Source: Thermoanaerobaculia bacterium (GTDB lineage: Bacteria > Acidobacteriota > Thermoanaerobaculia > Multivoradales > J023). From it: 64,000 bases of DNA. The stretch lies in assembly GCA_030431255.1 (NCBI GenBank), contig JAUIJL010000001.1:434001-498000 (forward strand), read 5' to 3'. Both the position numbers and the translations under genes were made by a program. Shown here one piece after another: positions 9,001 through 15,548 of the stretch; position 1 is the first letter of the stretch, and every line of letters starts with the position of its first letter. Under the pieces are notes generated by a model. The model saw only the letters and a program-made list of their open reading frames with translations. It had not been told where the DNA came from and made no database searches.

Positions 9001-9768
9001 CTGCGTCGACTGAGCATCGACGACAGCTTGCGCGAGCGCCTTTGGGACACCACGGCCTACATGCGGAAGCGCTTCTCCGAAGCCGGATACGACCTCGGGA
9101 CCGGCGACGGGCCCATCGTCACACCACACTTTCACGATAAGGAAAAGCTGTTCGCGATTGTCAACGGTTTGTTCGAGCGCGGGGTTCACACCTCGGCGGT
9201 GACCTATCCGATCGTGGAAAGCGGACGAGGGCGGCTGAGGTTCATCTGCTCCGCCGCCCACTCTCGACAGGACGTGGATCGCACGCTCGAAGCCTTGATC
9301 GACGCGGAACGGGAAGCCGAAGCGCAGCAGTCGGTGATCGCGGACTGCGCCGCAGACGGGCCTTCGGCAAAGCTTGAGGCGGAGCGGGTGTGGAAGCAGG
9401 TGCATGGGTGGACCGAGGCCTTCGCCGGCTATCTGGAAGAGTGGGTTCTGAAGGTTCCGGATCAAACGCCGAATGTCGCGGTGTCCTTTCGAGCGATTGA
9501 AGCCGAGAACGTGATTTCGATCAACCTCCATGAAAGGACCATAAGGGTTGGAGATCCCACACCCACCGACGCATCCTCTTGCTCATTGCTGCTCACCGAC
9601 CATCGGGCGGTCGCCGCCTTGTGCTCGTCGAGCGTGCAGGGGTTGTTGGACCACATGCTCAAGGGCACGTGCGTGTTGAATGGGCAGGTCGAGGCGTTCG
9701 TCTGGCTGATCGGGCGAATGACCGAGTGGAATCGGGTGAGCGACAATCTGGACGACATCCACAAATAG
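6037..9768 (+). CDS. A-T-AONS megasynthetase: adenylation, carrier, alpha-oxoamine synthase, SCP2-like tail
   Basis: A 1243-residue enzyme; the ATG at 6037 is preceded by GAGGAG at 6024-6029. Adenylation domain (about 25-530): core motifs YVIYTSGSTGRPKG, FDASVMEILG (with the Asp that binds an amino-acid amine), NVYGPTEDTVYA, YRTGDL, GRIDQQVKIRGHRIELEEIE, LPNDKLDR. Carrier domain (about 590-660): phosphopantetheine site DDLGLDSLTKVEL. PLP-dependent alpha-oxoamine synthase (about 740-1090): DEAHSFGFYGRRGAG and Schiff-base Lys in TTLSKALGSLGG. The last 110 residues resemble an SCP2-like lipid-binding fold. Known AONS domains condense an acyl thioester with an amino acid with loss of CO2. The inferred product is therefore an alpha-amino ketone made from an activated acid and an amino acid. 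No thioesterase, condensation domain, PPTase or exporter gene adjoins it, which is unusual. The 3' end shares sequence with the peptide gene at 9990. Confidence 0.88.
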   Translation: MSMIVQGPAHSGASTETTCDVKPWTWEAFDRAETVWGLFEKKALEHPDKTAVIDGGAEIDYEHLRRRAIEIAAELVAQGVEPGSLVGVCMGRGWELTATLMGILRAGCAYVPLDPAYPQERLRYMVEHARLAAAVVDDDTRAERCVGSSAPAALKVIHLGRVSARARALSADAPFADAPFAGAPVGVPVGPSPRDLAYVIYTSGSTGRPKGVAVEHRSVVALSRSMRTLLSDEELSGVLASASISFDASVMEILGTLTLGGTVVLAENVLALLELPAADRVKTCVMVPSAMKALLAAGRLPESLRCVVLGAEVLTPSLVSEIHAQDPSRRVINVYGPTEDTVYATTAEIPVGAETTTIGRSVPGSRSYVLDDSLQPVPDGAEGELYLAGDKLARGYLHEEDLTRERFLEVEPGGAVPEERLYRTGDLCRRGRDGRIEFLGRIDQQVKIRGHRIELEEIESTLESMDGVDGAAAAAADGGTGRKVLVAYVVSRRGTVTREAARAYVAERLPGYMVPQAVVLLDELPRLPNDKLDRSRLSELGIPTSEPGRCSGRSEARTAPGSGRSELVDRLAGLTRAEQHGILLATVRREIASLLRFPNVDQVQADELLDDLGLDSLTKVELSARLGGLCSRKLPVSAAAKCATPAAVADLLLELTGSGTAQGSTQSSRDRSVDTLAGFQTQIQGCYPPFLAGKAPAWSATDKGTLVQQLKQLVSRPGDPFCKLVRTGSGHRGVVADVDTDRAREAIIWTTNLYLGLNRDPEVIAEARSAVERFGTGMGTSAAASGITDVHQEFEQAFADLVGKPSACLFPTGYTANMGAVAGLLGHQDVIVMDQLCHASIVDGARLCGATIRTFQHNNPADLEAVLRTEASPYRTVLVVLEGVYSMGEGAAPVSEIARIAKRYGALVLVDEAHSFGFYGRRGAGICAEQGATEHVDFIMTTLSKALGSLGGVVAAREEHVALLKSSSRAFIFQASTSPADIAAALAALRRLSIDDSLRERLWDTTAYMRKRFSEAGYDLGTGDGPIVTPHFHDKEKLFAIVNGLFERGVHTSAVTYPIVESGRGRLRFICSAAHSRQDVDRTLEALIDAEREAEAQQSVIADCAADGPSAKLEAERVWKQVHGWTEAFAGYLEEWVLKVPDQTPNVAVSFRAIEAENVISINLHERTIRVGDPTPTDASSCSLLLTDHRAVAALCSSSVQGLLDHMLKGTCVLNGQVEAFVWLIGRMTEWNRVSDNLDDIHK

Positions 9769-9799
9769 ATGAACGACCGGGACGGCAGGGTCCTCCCGT

Positions 9800-9890
9800 G
9801 AACATCAACGTGGCACCTGCCTTGAACATCAACGTGGCACCTCCCGTGAACATCAACGTGGCACCTGCCTTGAACATCAACGTGGCACCT
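9800..9890. repeat. Four 24-bp tandem units of GAACATCAACGTGGCACCT
   Basis: Identical 19-base cores start at 9800, 9824, 9848 and 9872, with 5-base linkers alternating GCCTT and CCCGT, so the array also has a 48-base period. It starts 32 bases after the synthetase stop codon. With only 5-base recurrent linkers it is not a CRISPR array. A fifth, isolated core lies at 10173-10189, and the C-subtype lies at 2452-2537 near the RAYT gene. Confidence 0.9.
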
Positions 9891-9989
9891 GCAAAAACGC
9901 CACCGGTTTCCGAGGTAAGCTAGAGCTGTAGCTTTTGAAACCGCCGATGCAACTCGGTAGTAGCCCAAAATAAAATTTAGGAGATCCAA

Positions 9990-10070
9990 ATGCAGGTTTC
10001 GACCCACCTCAAAGCAGGCGACTACGACAACGATAATCTGGACGACACACCCATGGACATCCACAAATAG
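9990..10070 (+). CDS. 26-residue acidic peptide sharing its 3' end with the upstream synthetase
   Basis: ATG at 9990 with a strong TAGGAG site at 9978-9983 (spacer six). The peptide begins MQVSTHLKAG and ends in an acidic tail DYDNDNLDD...DIHK. The DNA of the tail (AATCTGGACGACA, then a 12-base insertion, then TCCACAAATAG) matches 9745-9768, the last codons of the synthetase, which lacks the 12 bases. The start resembles small V-T-x-x-KAG peptides that I recall from cyanobacteria and other phyla, whose function is unknown. It could be a structural or precursor peptide, or a duplicated gene tail that acquired a start. Expression is untested; the ribosome binding site argues for translation. 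Confidence 0.55.
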   Translation: MQVSTHLKAGDYDNDNLDDTPMDIHK

Positions 10071-10172
10071 AGTCACATGTCCCGGAACGGCTGAGGCCGT
10101 CCCACCCACGAATCGGCAACAGAAGGCCCCGACCGCGGGGTCCTAATCATTGGTTCGTCGAAGAGAGGACGA

Positions 10173-10189
10173 AACATCAACGTGGCACC
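10173..10189. repeat. Isolated AACATCAACGTGGCACC repeat
   Basis: Exact copy of the core found in the tandem array at 9800-9890, about 90 bases before the lipoprotein gene. The stretch 10071-10276 otherwise contains two small GC-rich hairpins (around 10083-10101 and 10122-10142) and no gene. Confidence 0.75.
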
Positions 10190-10276
10190 GTTCTATATCG
10201 TTTTGGCATTGCCGAGATGCCGACCGGTTGAGACTATGGAATGATGGTGTGGCAAAAACCGACGAGGAGCAAGCTC

Positions 10277-10771
10277 TTGAATCCACGAATCTTCCTGGTC
10301 ATAGTCCTTCTCTTCGCGCTCGCCTGCGCCACGAGCGACGGGTTCAGACCCGGCCTCATTCGACTTTCGTCGCTCCCTGATCCGGGCGAAGAGGCGCGCG
10401 AGCTGTTCGAGTCCGGGCACGCGCCGGCGAGCCCTTCCGCTGGAACCTTCCAGCTCTACGAGGTCTACTACGATGGGGCCGAATTCACCCTCGGTGTGGA
10501 TGGAGACTCGGCACGGGTCGTTTCTGTTTCGACCATGGATCCGTCATTCGTGACCAGAGAGGGCATTCGGGTGGGCAGCACACTGAGTGAGGTGCTTTCC
10601 GCTGGAGGCTCCAGCCCCGAATACAAGCAGGGTAGGGGTGGATACGTCAGCGAGCTACCCTCGGGGTGGCTGATCGGATACGTCGTGATCTCGGGCAGTC
10701 TCCGGGACGGCTACGTTAAAGGGGGGCTCCAAGACGACGCCCCGGTCGGATCGATTTACAAGACAGAGTAG
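10277..10771 (+). CDS. Small secreted lipoprotein of unknown function
   Basis: TTG start at 10277 chosen because GAGGAG (10264-10269) precedes it by seven bases; an in-frame ATG at 10241 lacks such a site. The N-terminus MNPRIFLVIVLLFALAC is a lipoprotein signal with the lipobox LALAC, so the mature protein is predicted to be lipid-anchored at Cys17. The remaining ~147 residues are beta-rich and contain YEVYYDGAEFTLGVDGDSA and REGIRVGSTLSEVLSAGG. The latter looks like a metal-free calcineurin-independent 'first beta-alpha turn' of many periplasmic proteins, and gives no function. It ends 21 bases before the secreted protease gene, and the two are likely co-transcribed. Confidence 0.65.
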   Translation: MNPRIFLVIVLLFALACATSDGFRPGLIRLSSLPDPGEEARELFESGHAPASPSAGTFQLYEVYYDGAEFTLGVDGDSARVVSVSTMDPSFVTREGIRVGSTLSEVLSAGGSSPEYKQGRGGYVSELPSGWLIGYVVISGSLRDGYVKGGLQDDAPVGSIYKTE

Positions 10772-10792
10772 TTGTAAAAGGAGATTCTATTC

Positions 10793-12538
10793 ATGCAGCG
10801 TCCCATCCGCTTCTGGAGCACTTTCGCGCTCGCGGCCCTGGTGGCTTCGGCCGCTTGGGCGAGCCCAACGACCGGCGTTCAGCCGATCAGCTTTCAAAAA
10901 AGCGTCGAGTCACTCGCCCTCGTTCCTCTCAAGACCGCGCCCGTGCCCGATCTCGACGCTGCCCGTGCGGAGGATGCGATCCGCGAGGCCGGCCGGAATC
11001 CGGGTCCCTATCGGTTCGCGGTCAAGTCCGCGGTCGACTTCCACCCGTCGGTCGACGGTAAATGGGATCAGCTCGACGACGGCTCGAAGCTGTGGCGTCT
11101 ACGCATTGCCTCGCCCGGCGCGTTGTCTCTAATTCTGACCATGGACCGTTTTGAGGTGTCCGAGGGCGCTCAGCTTTGGGTCTACAGCCCGGACGGTCGG
11201 CATGTGCTCGGTCCCTACAGTCGGGAGGATGCCCAGGCGGGACGTCTTTGGACGCCGGTCCTGCGGGGTGATGTGGCGGTGGTCGAGCTTCACGAGCCCA
11301 CGGGCAAGATCGGCCGGTCGGACATTCGCATCACCCAGATTTCCCACGGCTACCGTGGCGTCTTCGACACTGCAAAACAAGGCGCCTGCAATATCGACAC
11401 GGTCTGCCCGCAGGCCGGTCCCTGGGACAACCAAGTGCGCTCGGTGGTCATGTACGGCGTCAACGGCAGCGGATTCTGTACCGGAGTCTTGGTCAACAAC
11501 ACGGCCCAGGACGGCACGCCCTACGTGCTGACCGCCGACCACTGCGGGCCGAGCGGCAACTTCCCCGATCTGACCTTCTATTTCAATTTCGAGTCTCCCA
11601 CTTGCGGAGCGCTTTCCGGTGGCTCCATGGGGCAGTCGCTGCAAGGCGCCACGGTCATGACGTTCAATACCATCACCGACATGGCGCTGTTGCGTTTGAA
11701 TTCGTCGCCTCCGGCTGCCTACAACGCCTACTACGCCGGTTGGGATGCCTCCAGCTCAGCGCCGCCGAGCGTGGTTGCCGTTCACCACCCGAGGGGTGAC
11801 GAGAAAGCGATCAGCTTCGAAGGCGACACCCTGATCAGTGATTGGTGGACCGATCCCAACCAGCTCACCCACTGGCAGGTGTCGGATTGGGATTCCGGCA
11901 CCACCGAACCGGGTTCCAGCGGATCGCCGATTTTTAAGCAAAGCAACGGCTTGGTGGTCGGCACGCTCTCCGGTGGAGGCGCCGCCTGCGGCAATGATGA
12001 ATCGGATTGGTACGGCAAATTCTCCGAGCAGGTCGCCCGCAGCAATATCGAGCAATTCCTCGATCCCCTCAACACCGGCCAAACCACGCTGAACGGCATG
12101 GACCCGAACGGCGGTGGCGGCGGTGGCGGCGGAGGCGGTGGCGGCGGTGGCGGCGGCGGTGGCGGCGGTGGCGGTGGCGGTGGCGGCGAATGCGTCGAGT
12201 CGTCCACAGTCCGCTGTCTCAACAACGGTCGTTTCGCCGTCTCGATCCGCTGGGCTGATTTCTTGGGTGCGGAGGGTGACGCCACCATCGTCGACGACTC
12301 CGACGATTCGAGCTTCTGGTGGTTCTTCGCCGCCGACAACTGGGAGATGATGGTGAAGGTGCTCGATGGCTGTAGCTCAAACAACCGCTATTGGGTCTTC
12401 GCCGCCGCGGTCTCCAACGTTGAATTCACGCTCACAGTGACCGACACCGAGACCAATCAGACCAGAACCTACTTCAATAGACTCGGCGTTTCGGCGCCGG
12501 CGATCACGGACACGGACGCTTTCGCCACCTGTCCTTAG
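10793..12538 (+). CDS. Secreted trypsin-like serine protease with 26-Gly linker and C-terminal accessory domain
   Basis: 581 residues with an AAGGAG site upstream and a signal peptide (TFALAALVASAAWA). The catalytic core resembles lysyl endopeptidase-type S1 proteases: His in VLTADHCG (about 248), Asp in DMALLRLNS (about 298), Ser in EPGSSGSPIF (about 374), with several Cys for disulfides. An uninterrupted run of 26 glycines (bases 12110-12187) links it to a C-terminal domain of about 110 residues (VRCLNNGRFAVSIRWADF, WWFFAADNWEMMVKVLDGC). I know that domain from many secreted proteins of Acidobacteriota. The Gly tract consists of GGC/GGT/GGA triplets and may be length-variable. It is followed by a strong terminator. 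Confidence 0.9.
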   Translation: MQRPIRFWSTFALAALVASAAWASPTTGVQPISFQKSVESLALVPLKTAPVPDLDAARAEDAIREAGRNPGPYRFAVKSAVDFHPSVDGKWDQLDDGSKLWRLRIASPGALSLILTMDRFEVSEGAQLWVYSPDGRHVLGPYSREDAQAGRLWTPVLRGDVAVVELHEPTGKIGRSDIRITQISHGYRGVFDTAKQGACNIDTVCPQAGPWDNQVRSVVMYGVNGSGFCTGVLVNNTAQDGTPYVLTADHCGPSGNFPDLTFYFNFESPTCGALSGGSMGQSLQGATVMTFNTITDMALLRLNSSPPAAYNAYYAGWDASSSAPPSVVAVHHPRGDEKAISFEGDTLISDWWTDPNQLTHWQVSDWDSGTTEPGSSGSPIFKQSNGLVVGTLSGGGAACGNDESDWYGKFSEQVARSNIEQFLDPLNTGQTTLNGMDPNGGGGGGGGGGGGGGGGGGGGGGGGGGECVESSTVRCLNNGRFAVSIRWADFLGAEGDATIVDDSDDSSFWWFFAADNWEMMVKVLDGCSSNNRYWVFAAAVSNVEFTLTVTDTETNQTRTYFNRLGVSAPAITDTDAFATCP

Positions 12539-12561
12539 TCGTCACTCAGACCGCAGAGCCC

Positions 12562-12594
12562 AAAACCGGGTCGTCCACTGGACGATCCGGTTTT
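12562..12594. terminator. Strong, probably bidirectional rho-independent terminator
   Basis: AAAACCGG-TCGTCC pairs with GGACGA-CCGGTTTT around a 3-4 base loop, with a T-run on the plus strand and an A-run before it. It starts 24 bases after the protease stop codon. Confidence 0.8.
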
Positions 12595-12811
12595 GTCGTA
12601 TTTGACGACTGGTTTTGTCGTCTGTCGGCGCAACAAGCCTTGGTGGCCCCAGACGGGCCGACCACGATTCCCTTCTTTCCCCCTTTTCTGACCAATCGCC
12701 AAGCCTTCATCGTGGGTCTGACCCAGCCCGCGCCAGGCCCCATCAGCCAACCCGTGCCCGGTTATCTTTCGACGGCACCCAACGGAACGGGGGCAGGCGT
12801 TCGGCGCGTTC

Positions 12812-12961
12812 ATGGGTGATCAATTCAACGCCTTTTCCGGCACCGCCGACAAGCAGCTCCTAGTGGAGCCGGGATTCGGCCATGTCGATCATTTCTTCAC
12901 CCTACAGCATCGACATTTCGTCGAATTCCCGATTCTGCACTGGCTCCAGGACCTTTGGTGA
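12812..12961 (+). pseudogene. C-terminal fragment of an alpha/beta hydrolase
   Basis: The 49 codons after ATG 12812 end in a typical hydrolase C-terminus: DKQLLVEPGFGHVDHF, where GFGHVDHF carries the catalytic-His-type motif, then FVEFPILHWLQDLW and a stop. No nucleophile elbow or other hydrolase core is recognisable upstream as far as the terminator at 12594, so this is a remnant left by deletion. The interval 12595-12811 shows nothing else. Confidence 0.55.
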
Positions 12962-12982
12962 GTCGGTCCAAGAATCCATCCG

Positions 12983-13964
12983 CTACTGACAGGTGGAATC
13001 CAGGGCGACGGCGGCGCTGGCGAGGCTGAATCGCCCCTGGGCCCGCAGGCGCGGAACCATGACCGCTTGCTGTTGCACGAGCGGACCCGGCAGGAGGATG
13101 CACGCCACCAGCTCTTGGAGCCGGGTCTCGACGAAGCCGGCGCCGGCATTGGGATCGATGCTCAAGGTGCGCAAGACGGTCGGAGTCCCCTCGAGAAAGA
13201 CCTCCCCGAGCTCGGTGCCCGTCTCGTCGTAGGCCTGGGCCTCCAGGTAGCGGCAGAAATTGGCGTGTTGAGAGGCTTCGCCGCAGGTGAAACCGTTCTC
13301 TGGGAACGCTCCGAGGGAAAGCGGGTCGAGCCACAGCAGGAAGCTGGTTTCCGTGCCGGCGGGTTGGCCGGCCAGGAATCGACCCCGATAGGTGGAGGGC
13401 AGGGGGGCTCGGTCGTCGGCGCCGAAGCCGTAGAAGGTGCGGGTGGACCCCATGAAACGCTCGGCGTCGGCGCGCACGTGCACGGCCGCCACAGATTGCG
13501 CCGCGTCGCCGGCGGGGTCGATCAAGATCAAGTCGCCCCACAGCACGTTGTCGTTGGCGGCGAGGCCGACCCCGCCGTCTTCGAAGTAGCGGATGTCGCC
13601 GTCGTGCACGGTGTCGTCCCCGGGATAGGTGAAGAAGGGGGAGCAGCGGTTCATGGCGTCGACGGTGAGATAACCCGTGGCCCACGGAAAAGGCCGCCAA
13701 CGGCCCGGGAGGCAGGGCGGCGAAGGTTTTGGCCCCGGAAGCGGGCCCCCCGGTCTCGCTACCTTCGGCGGCGTTCCGTTGGGTTTCGAGCAGCTCGGCG
13801 GCTTCGCTTTCGGTGGCAGCGGTTTCGGCGATTCGAGCGTTCTGCCGGCCGAGGCCACCCATCAGGGCGTAACCGGCGGCGACGAGCAACAAAGCCGCGG
13901 CCCAGAAGGCTACGGGCTGCCGACGCATCAGCGTCCATTCATGGCGTACGATAGTCCAAATCAT
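12983..13964 (-). pseudogene. Chimera: ABC-2/DUF3526-type permease N-terminus joined out of frame to the end of a secreted protein
   Basis: The 5' part (13964 to about 13679) begins MIWTIVRHEW, with a membrane helix AFWAAALLLVAAGYALMGG and a periplasmic start up to LPPGPLAAFSVG, as in DUF3526-type ABC permeases. Its ATG overlaps the preceding stop (ATGA at 13961-13964), as in an operon. At about 13679 the frame and the family change. The remainder (about 13678 to 12983) encodes a soluble domain (GYLTVDAMNRCSPFF, VLWGDLILIDPAGDAAQS, FTCGEASQHANFC) known from secreted proteins of Acidobacteriota. That part lacks its own start and signal peptide. I infer a deletion that joined two unrelated genes. 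Confidence 0.6.
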
Positions 13965-14366
13965 GCCTCGGCACCTCCGGAGATTTGGTTTTTGCCGGGG
14001 TCTCCGCCGGTCGTCCACGCTCCCTCGAAAACCGCTGTTTCCCGGGAAACCCGCTCTCCCGCGATCACCTGCAGGCGTCCGCCGGCACCGAAGGCGAGGG
14101 CACCGGCGATGCCGAGCCAAACGGCGGATCCTAGGTAGGCGTCGACACCCCGGTCGAGGGCGGCCAAGGCCGGACGGGGCTTGAAGGCGTAATGGCCGAA
14201 ATGGGCTGCCGAGTGGGGATTGCGCGCCCCTTGGCCGAGCCACGCCTCGTGTCGGCGGCGCGGGCGGTATCGATGGCTTGTTGGGCCTCGCGGGTTTCCA
14301 GTCGCCCGGCGGCCAGCCCTGCGACCAACAGAGCCGGCACGCAGACGGCGAGAAAGCGGAAGCGAC
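13961..14366 (-). pseudogene. Remnant of a DUF3526-type ABC permease, frameshifted
   Basis: From about 14366 the frame inherited from the ATPase fragment encodes a membrane helix and linker (RFRFLAVCVPALLVAGLAAG, RLETREAQQAIDTA) typical of the N-terminus of a DUF3526 permease. Around 14215-14240 the similarity moves to another frame (NPHSAAHFGHYAFKPRPALA, DRGVDAYLGSAVWL), which is the conserved periplasmic motif of that family. A short hydrophobic stretch and a stop at 13961 follow. The long membrane part of the family is missing. One frameshift and one large deletion are inferred. Confidence 0.6.
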
Positions 14367-14649
14367 CGTCTTCGAGCCCTGTGAGGCTCGGATAGAGCTG
14401 CACTTGCTCGGGGATGTAAGCCAACCGGCGTTTGGTTTCGAGGGGCTGCGCGGCGACGTCGAGCCCGTCGACCAGGGCTTGGCCCGACGATGGTTCGAGA
14501 AAGCCGAGAAAGAGGTGGATGGTGGTCGATTTGCCGGCTCCATTGGCGCCGAGCAAACAAAATACCTCCCCCGGCTCGACGCTGAGGTCGAGCCCGGACA
14601 GGGCTTCATGGCCGTTGAAGCTCTTCGAGAGAGCGACGGCTTCAAGCAT
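14367..14649 (-). pseudogene. ABC transporter ATPase, 5' fragment only
   Basis: Starts normally (MLEAVALSKSFNGHEALSGL) and has a perfect Walker A motif (LLGANGAGKSTTIHLFLGFL) and the Q-loop region RRLAYIPEQVQLYPSLTGLE. It stops at about residue 94, where the sequence switches in frame to a permease N-terminus. The signature LSGGQ, Walker B and H-loop are absent, so it cannot hydrolyse ATP. Complete relatives form ATPase-permease-permease operons of the NosF/DUF3526 type, often linked to TonB receptors and metal regulation. Bases 14650-14899 contain nothing recognisable. Confidence 0.75.
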
Positions 14650-14899
14650 GGTTTTCTCCTAGAAAGCGGATGGCGTTTCGACTTGCAATCGAAAAGAGAC
14701 AGCTGGGCTCGCCTCGACCAACCCGAGCTTTCGGGCTACGGGCCTACGACGAGATCGAGGCTCAGGGCAAAGGTTTCCAGACCGACCGGAGCTGTCGCTC
14801 GGCCGCGGAACGGCAGGGGCTTCCGATGAACATCGGAAATCCGAGCCGTCGGCCCCATTCAGGGAGGAAAGGTCCTGTCAGGGGGTGATGGGGAAGCGA

Positions 14900-15253
14900 T
14901 CAGGAATGGGAGCGAGGCGGACCGCGCAGAGGGGGAGCAGTGAGCGCGGGAGCAGGGGCGGAACGGGGTGGGCTCGCCGAACGAGCTTCGGACACCGGCT
15001 CCAACTGGAGTGTCGCGGTGATCGAGCTCGTGGTCAGGGCATGGATTTGGAGGTGGCAGGCCACGCAGTGATGCTGGTCGCCGGCCGGCTCGTTCAGATG
15101 GTCGTGCCCGAGCCCTGAAAAGCTCGCACCCAATAGGAAAGTGACGAAGACGAGGGAAAGAACCCAGCCGAGCCGAACACCGGCCCGTGGGGAGCCGAAG
15201 ACCCGTGAATGCCGGGTCTGCTTTGGGTGTTGGAAGCCGGGCGTCTGCGTCAT
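14900..15253 (-). CDS. Small membrane protein with His/Cys metal-ligand cluster (DUF2946-like)
   Basis: 117 residues with one membrane helix (about 28-47, LGWVLSLVFVTFLLGASFSG). A hydrophilic segment follows with GHDH (49-52) and HHCVACHLQIH (61-71), a CxxC flanked by histidines that looks like a metal site. The C-terminal 40 residues are Pro/Ala/Ser-rich. Similar short proteins open metal-transport operons in other bacteria; here the ABC genes downstream on the same strand are broken. The ATG at 15253 lies seven bases from a consensus -10 box, so the transcript would have little or no leader. The palindrome over that -10 suggests metal-responsive repression. Function is inferred only from composition and context. 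Confidence 0.6.
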   Translation of the reverse strand: MTQTPGFQHPKQTRHSRVFGSPRAGVRLGWVLSLVFVTFLLGASFSGLGHDHLNEPAGDQHHCVACHLQIHALTTSSITATLQLEPVSEARSASPPRSAPAPALTAPPLRGPPRSHS

Positions 15254-15298
15254 ATCGCTAATGATAGGTCATTATCATGACAAGGTCAATCGACCTTG
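15254..15298 (-). promoter_or_regulatory. Promoter for leaderless transcript with Fur/Zur-like operator
   Basis: On the minus strand, TTGACC (15289-15284) and TATCAT (15266-15261) are 17 bases apart, and only seven bases separate the -10 from the ATG at 15253. The palindrome TAATGA-TAGG-TCATTA (15259-15274) covers the -10. Its half-sites resemble those of Fur-family boxes but with a 4-base centre. A second inverted repeat, CAAGGTC-AATC-GACCTTG (15281-15298), covers the -35. Confidence 0.6.
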
Positions 15299-15548
15299 TG
15301 AGTAATTGCGCACCGGTTTGGTGTCCATTGCTTGCGAATCGTGCTGGGCCCGGGTCTCCTGGCCTTGGCCTTGGCGCCGTTGGCTCTGTCGTGGAATCGT
15401 CATCGCTAGGTAGCAGAGATCCGGAGCGTGTCACGCTTTTCAGCGCACGACGACGAGACCGCCGAGCGAACGGAATTACGGGTTAAGATCCGGCCCACGC
15501 GGAGACACCGGACCCGGTGTCGAGCATCCCGAGGAGCCCCGTTCTTAG

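Noticed and set aside
9800-9890. CRISPR array
   Set aside because: Spacers would be only 5 bases and alternate between two sequences; no cas genes nearby.
9462-10109. Minus-strand frame with RCHVDV(Q/H)G repeats
   Set aside because: It is the reverse complement of the tandem repeats and the synthetase end; no ribosome binding site or family.
13067-13954. 295-codon plus-strand frame across the broken ABC region
   Set aside because: Translation is Gly/Glu-rich without motifs; minus-strand similarity to DUF3526 and secreted domains explains the DNA.
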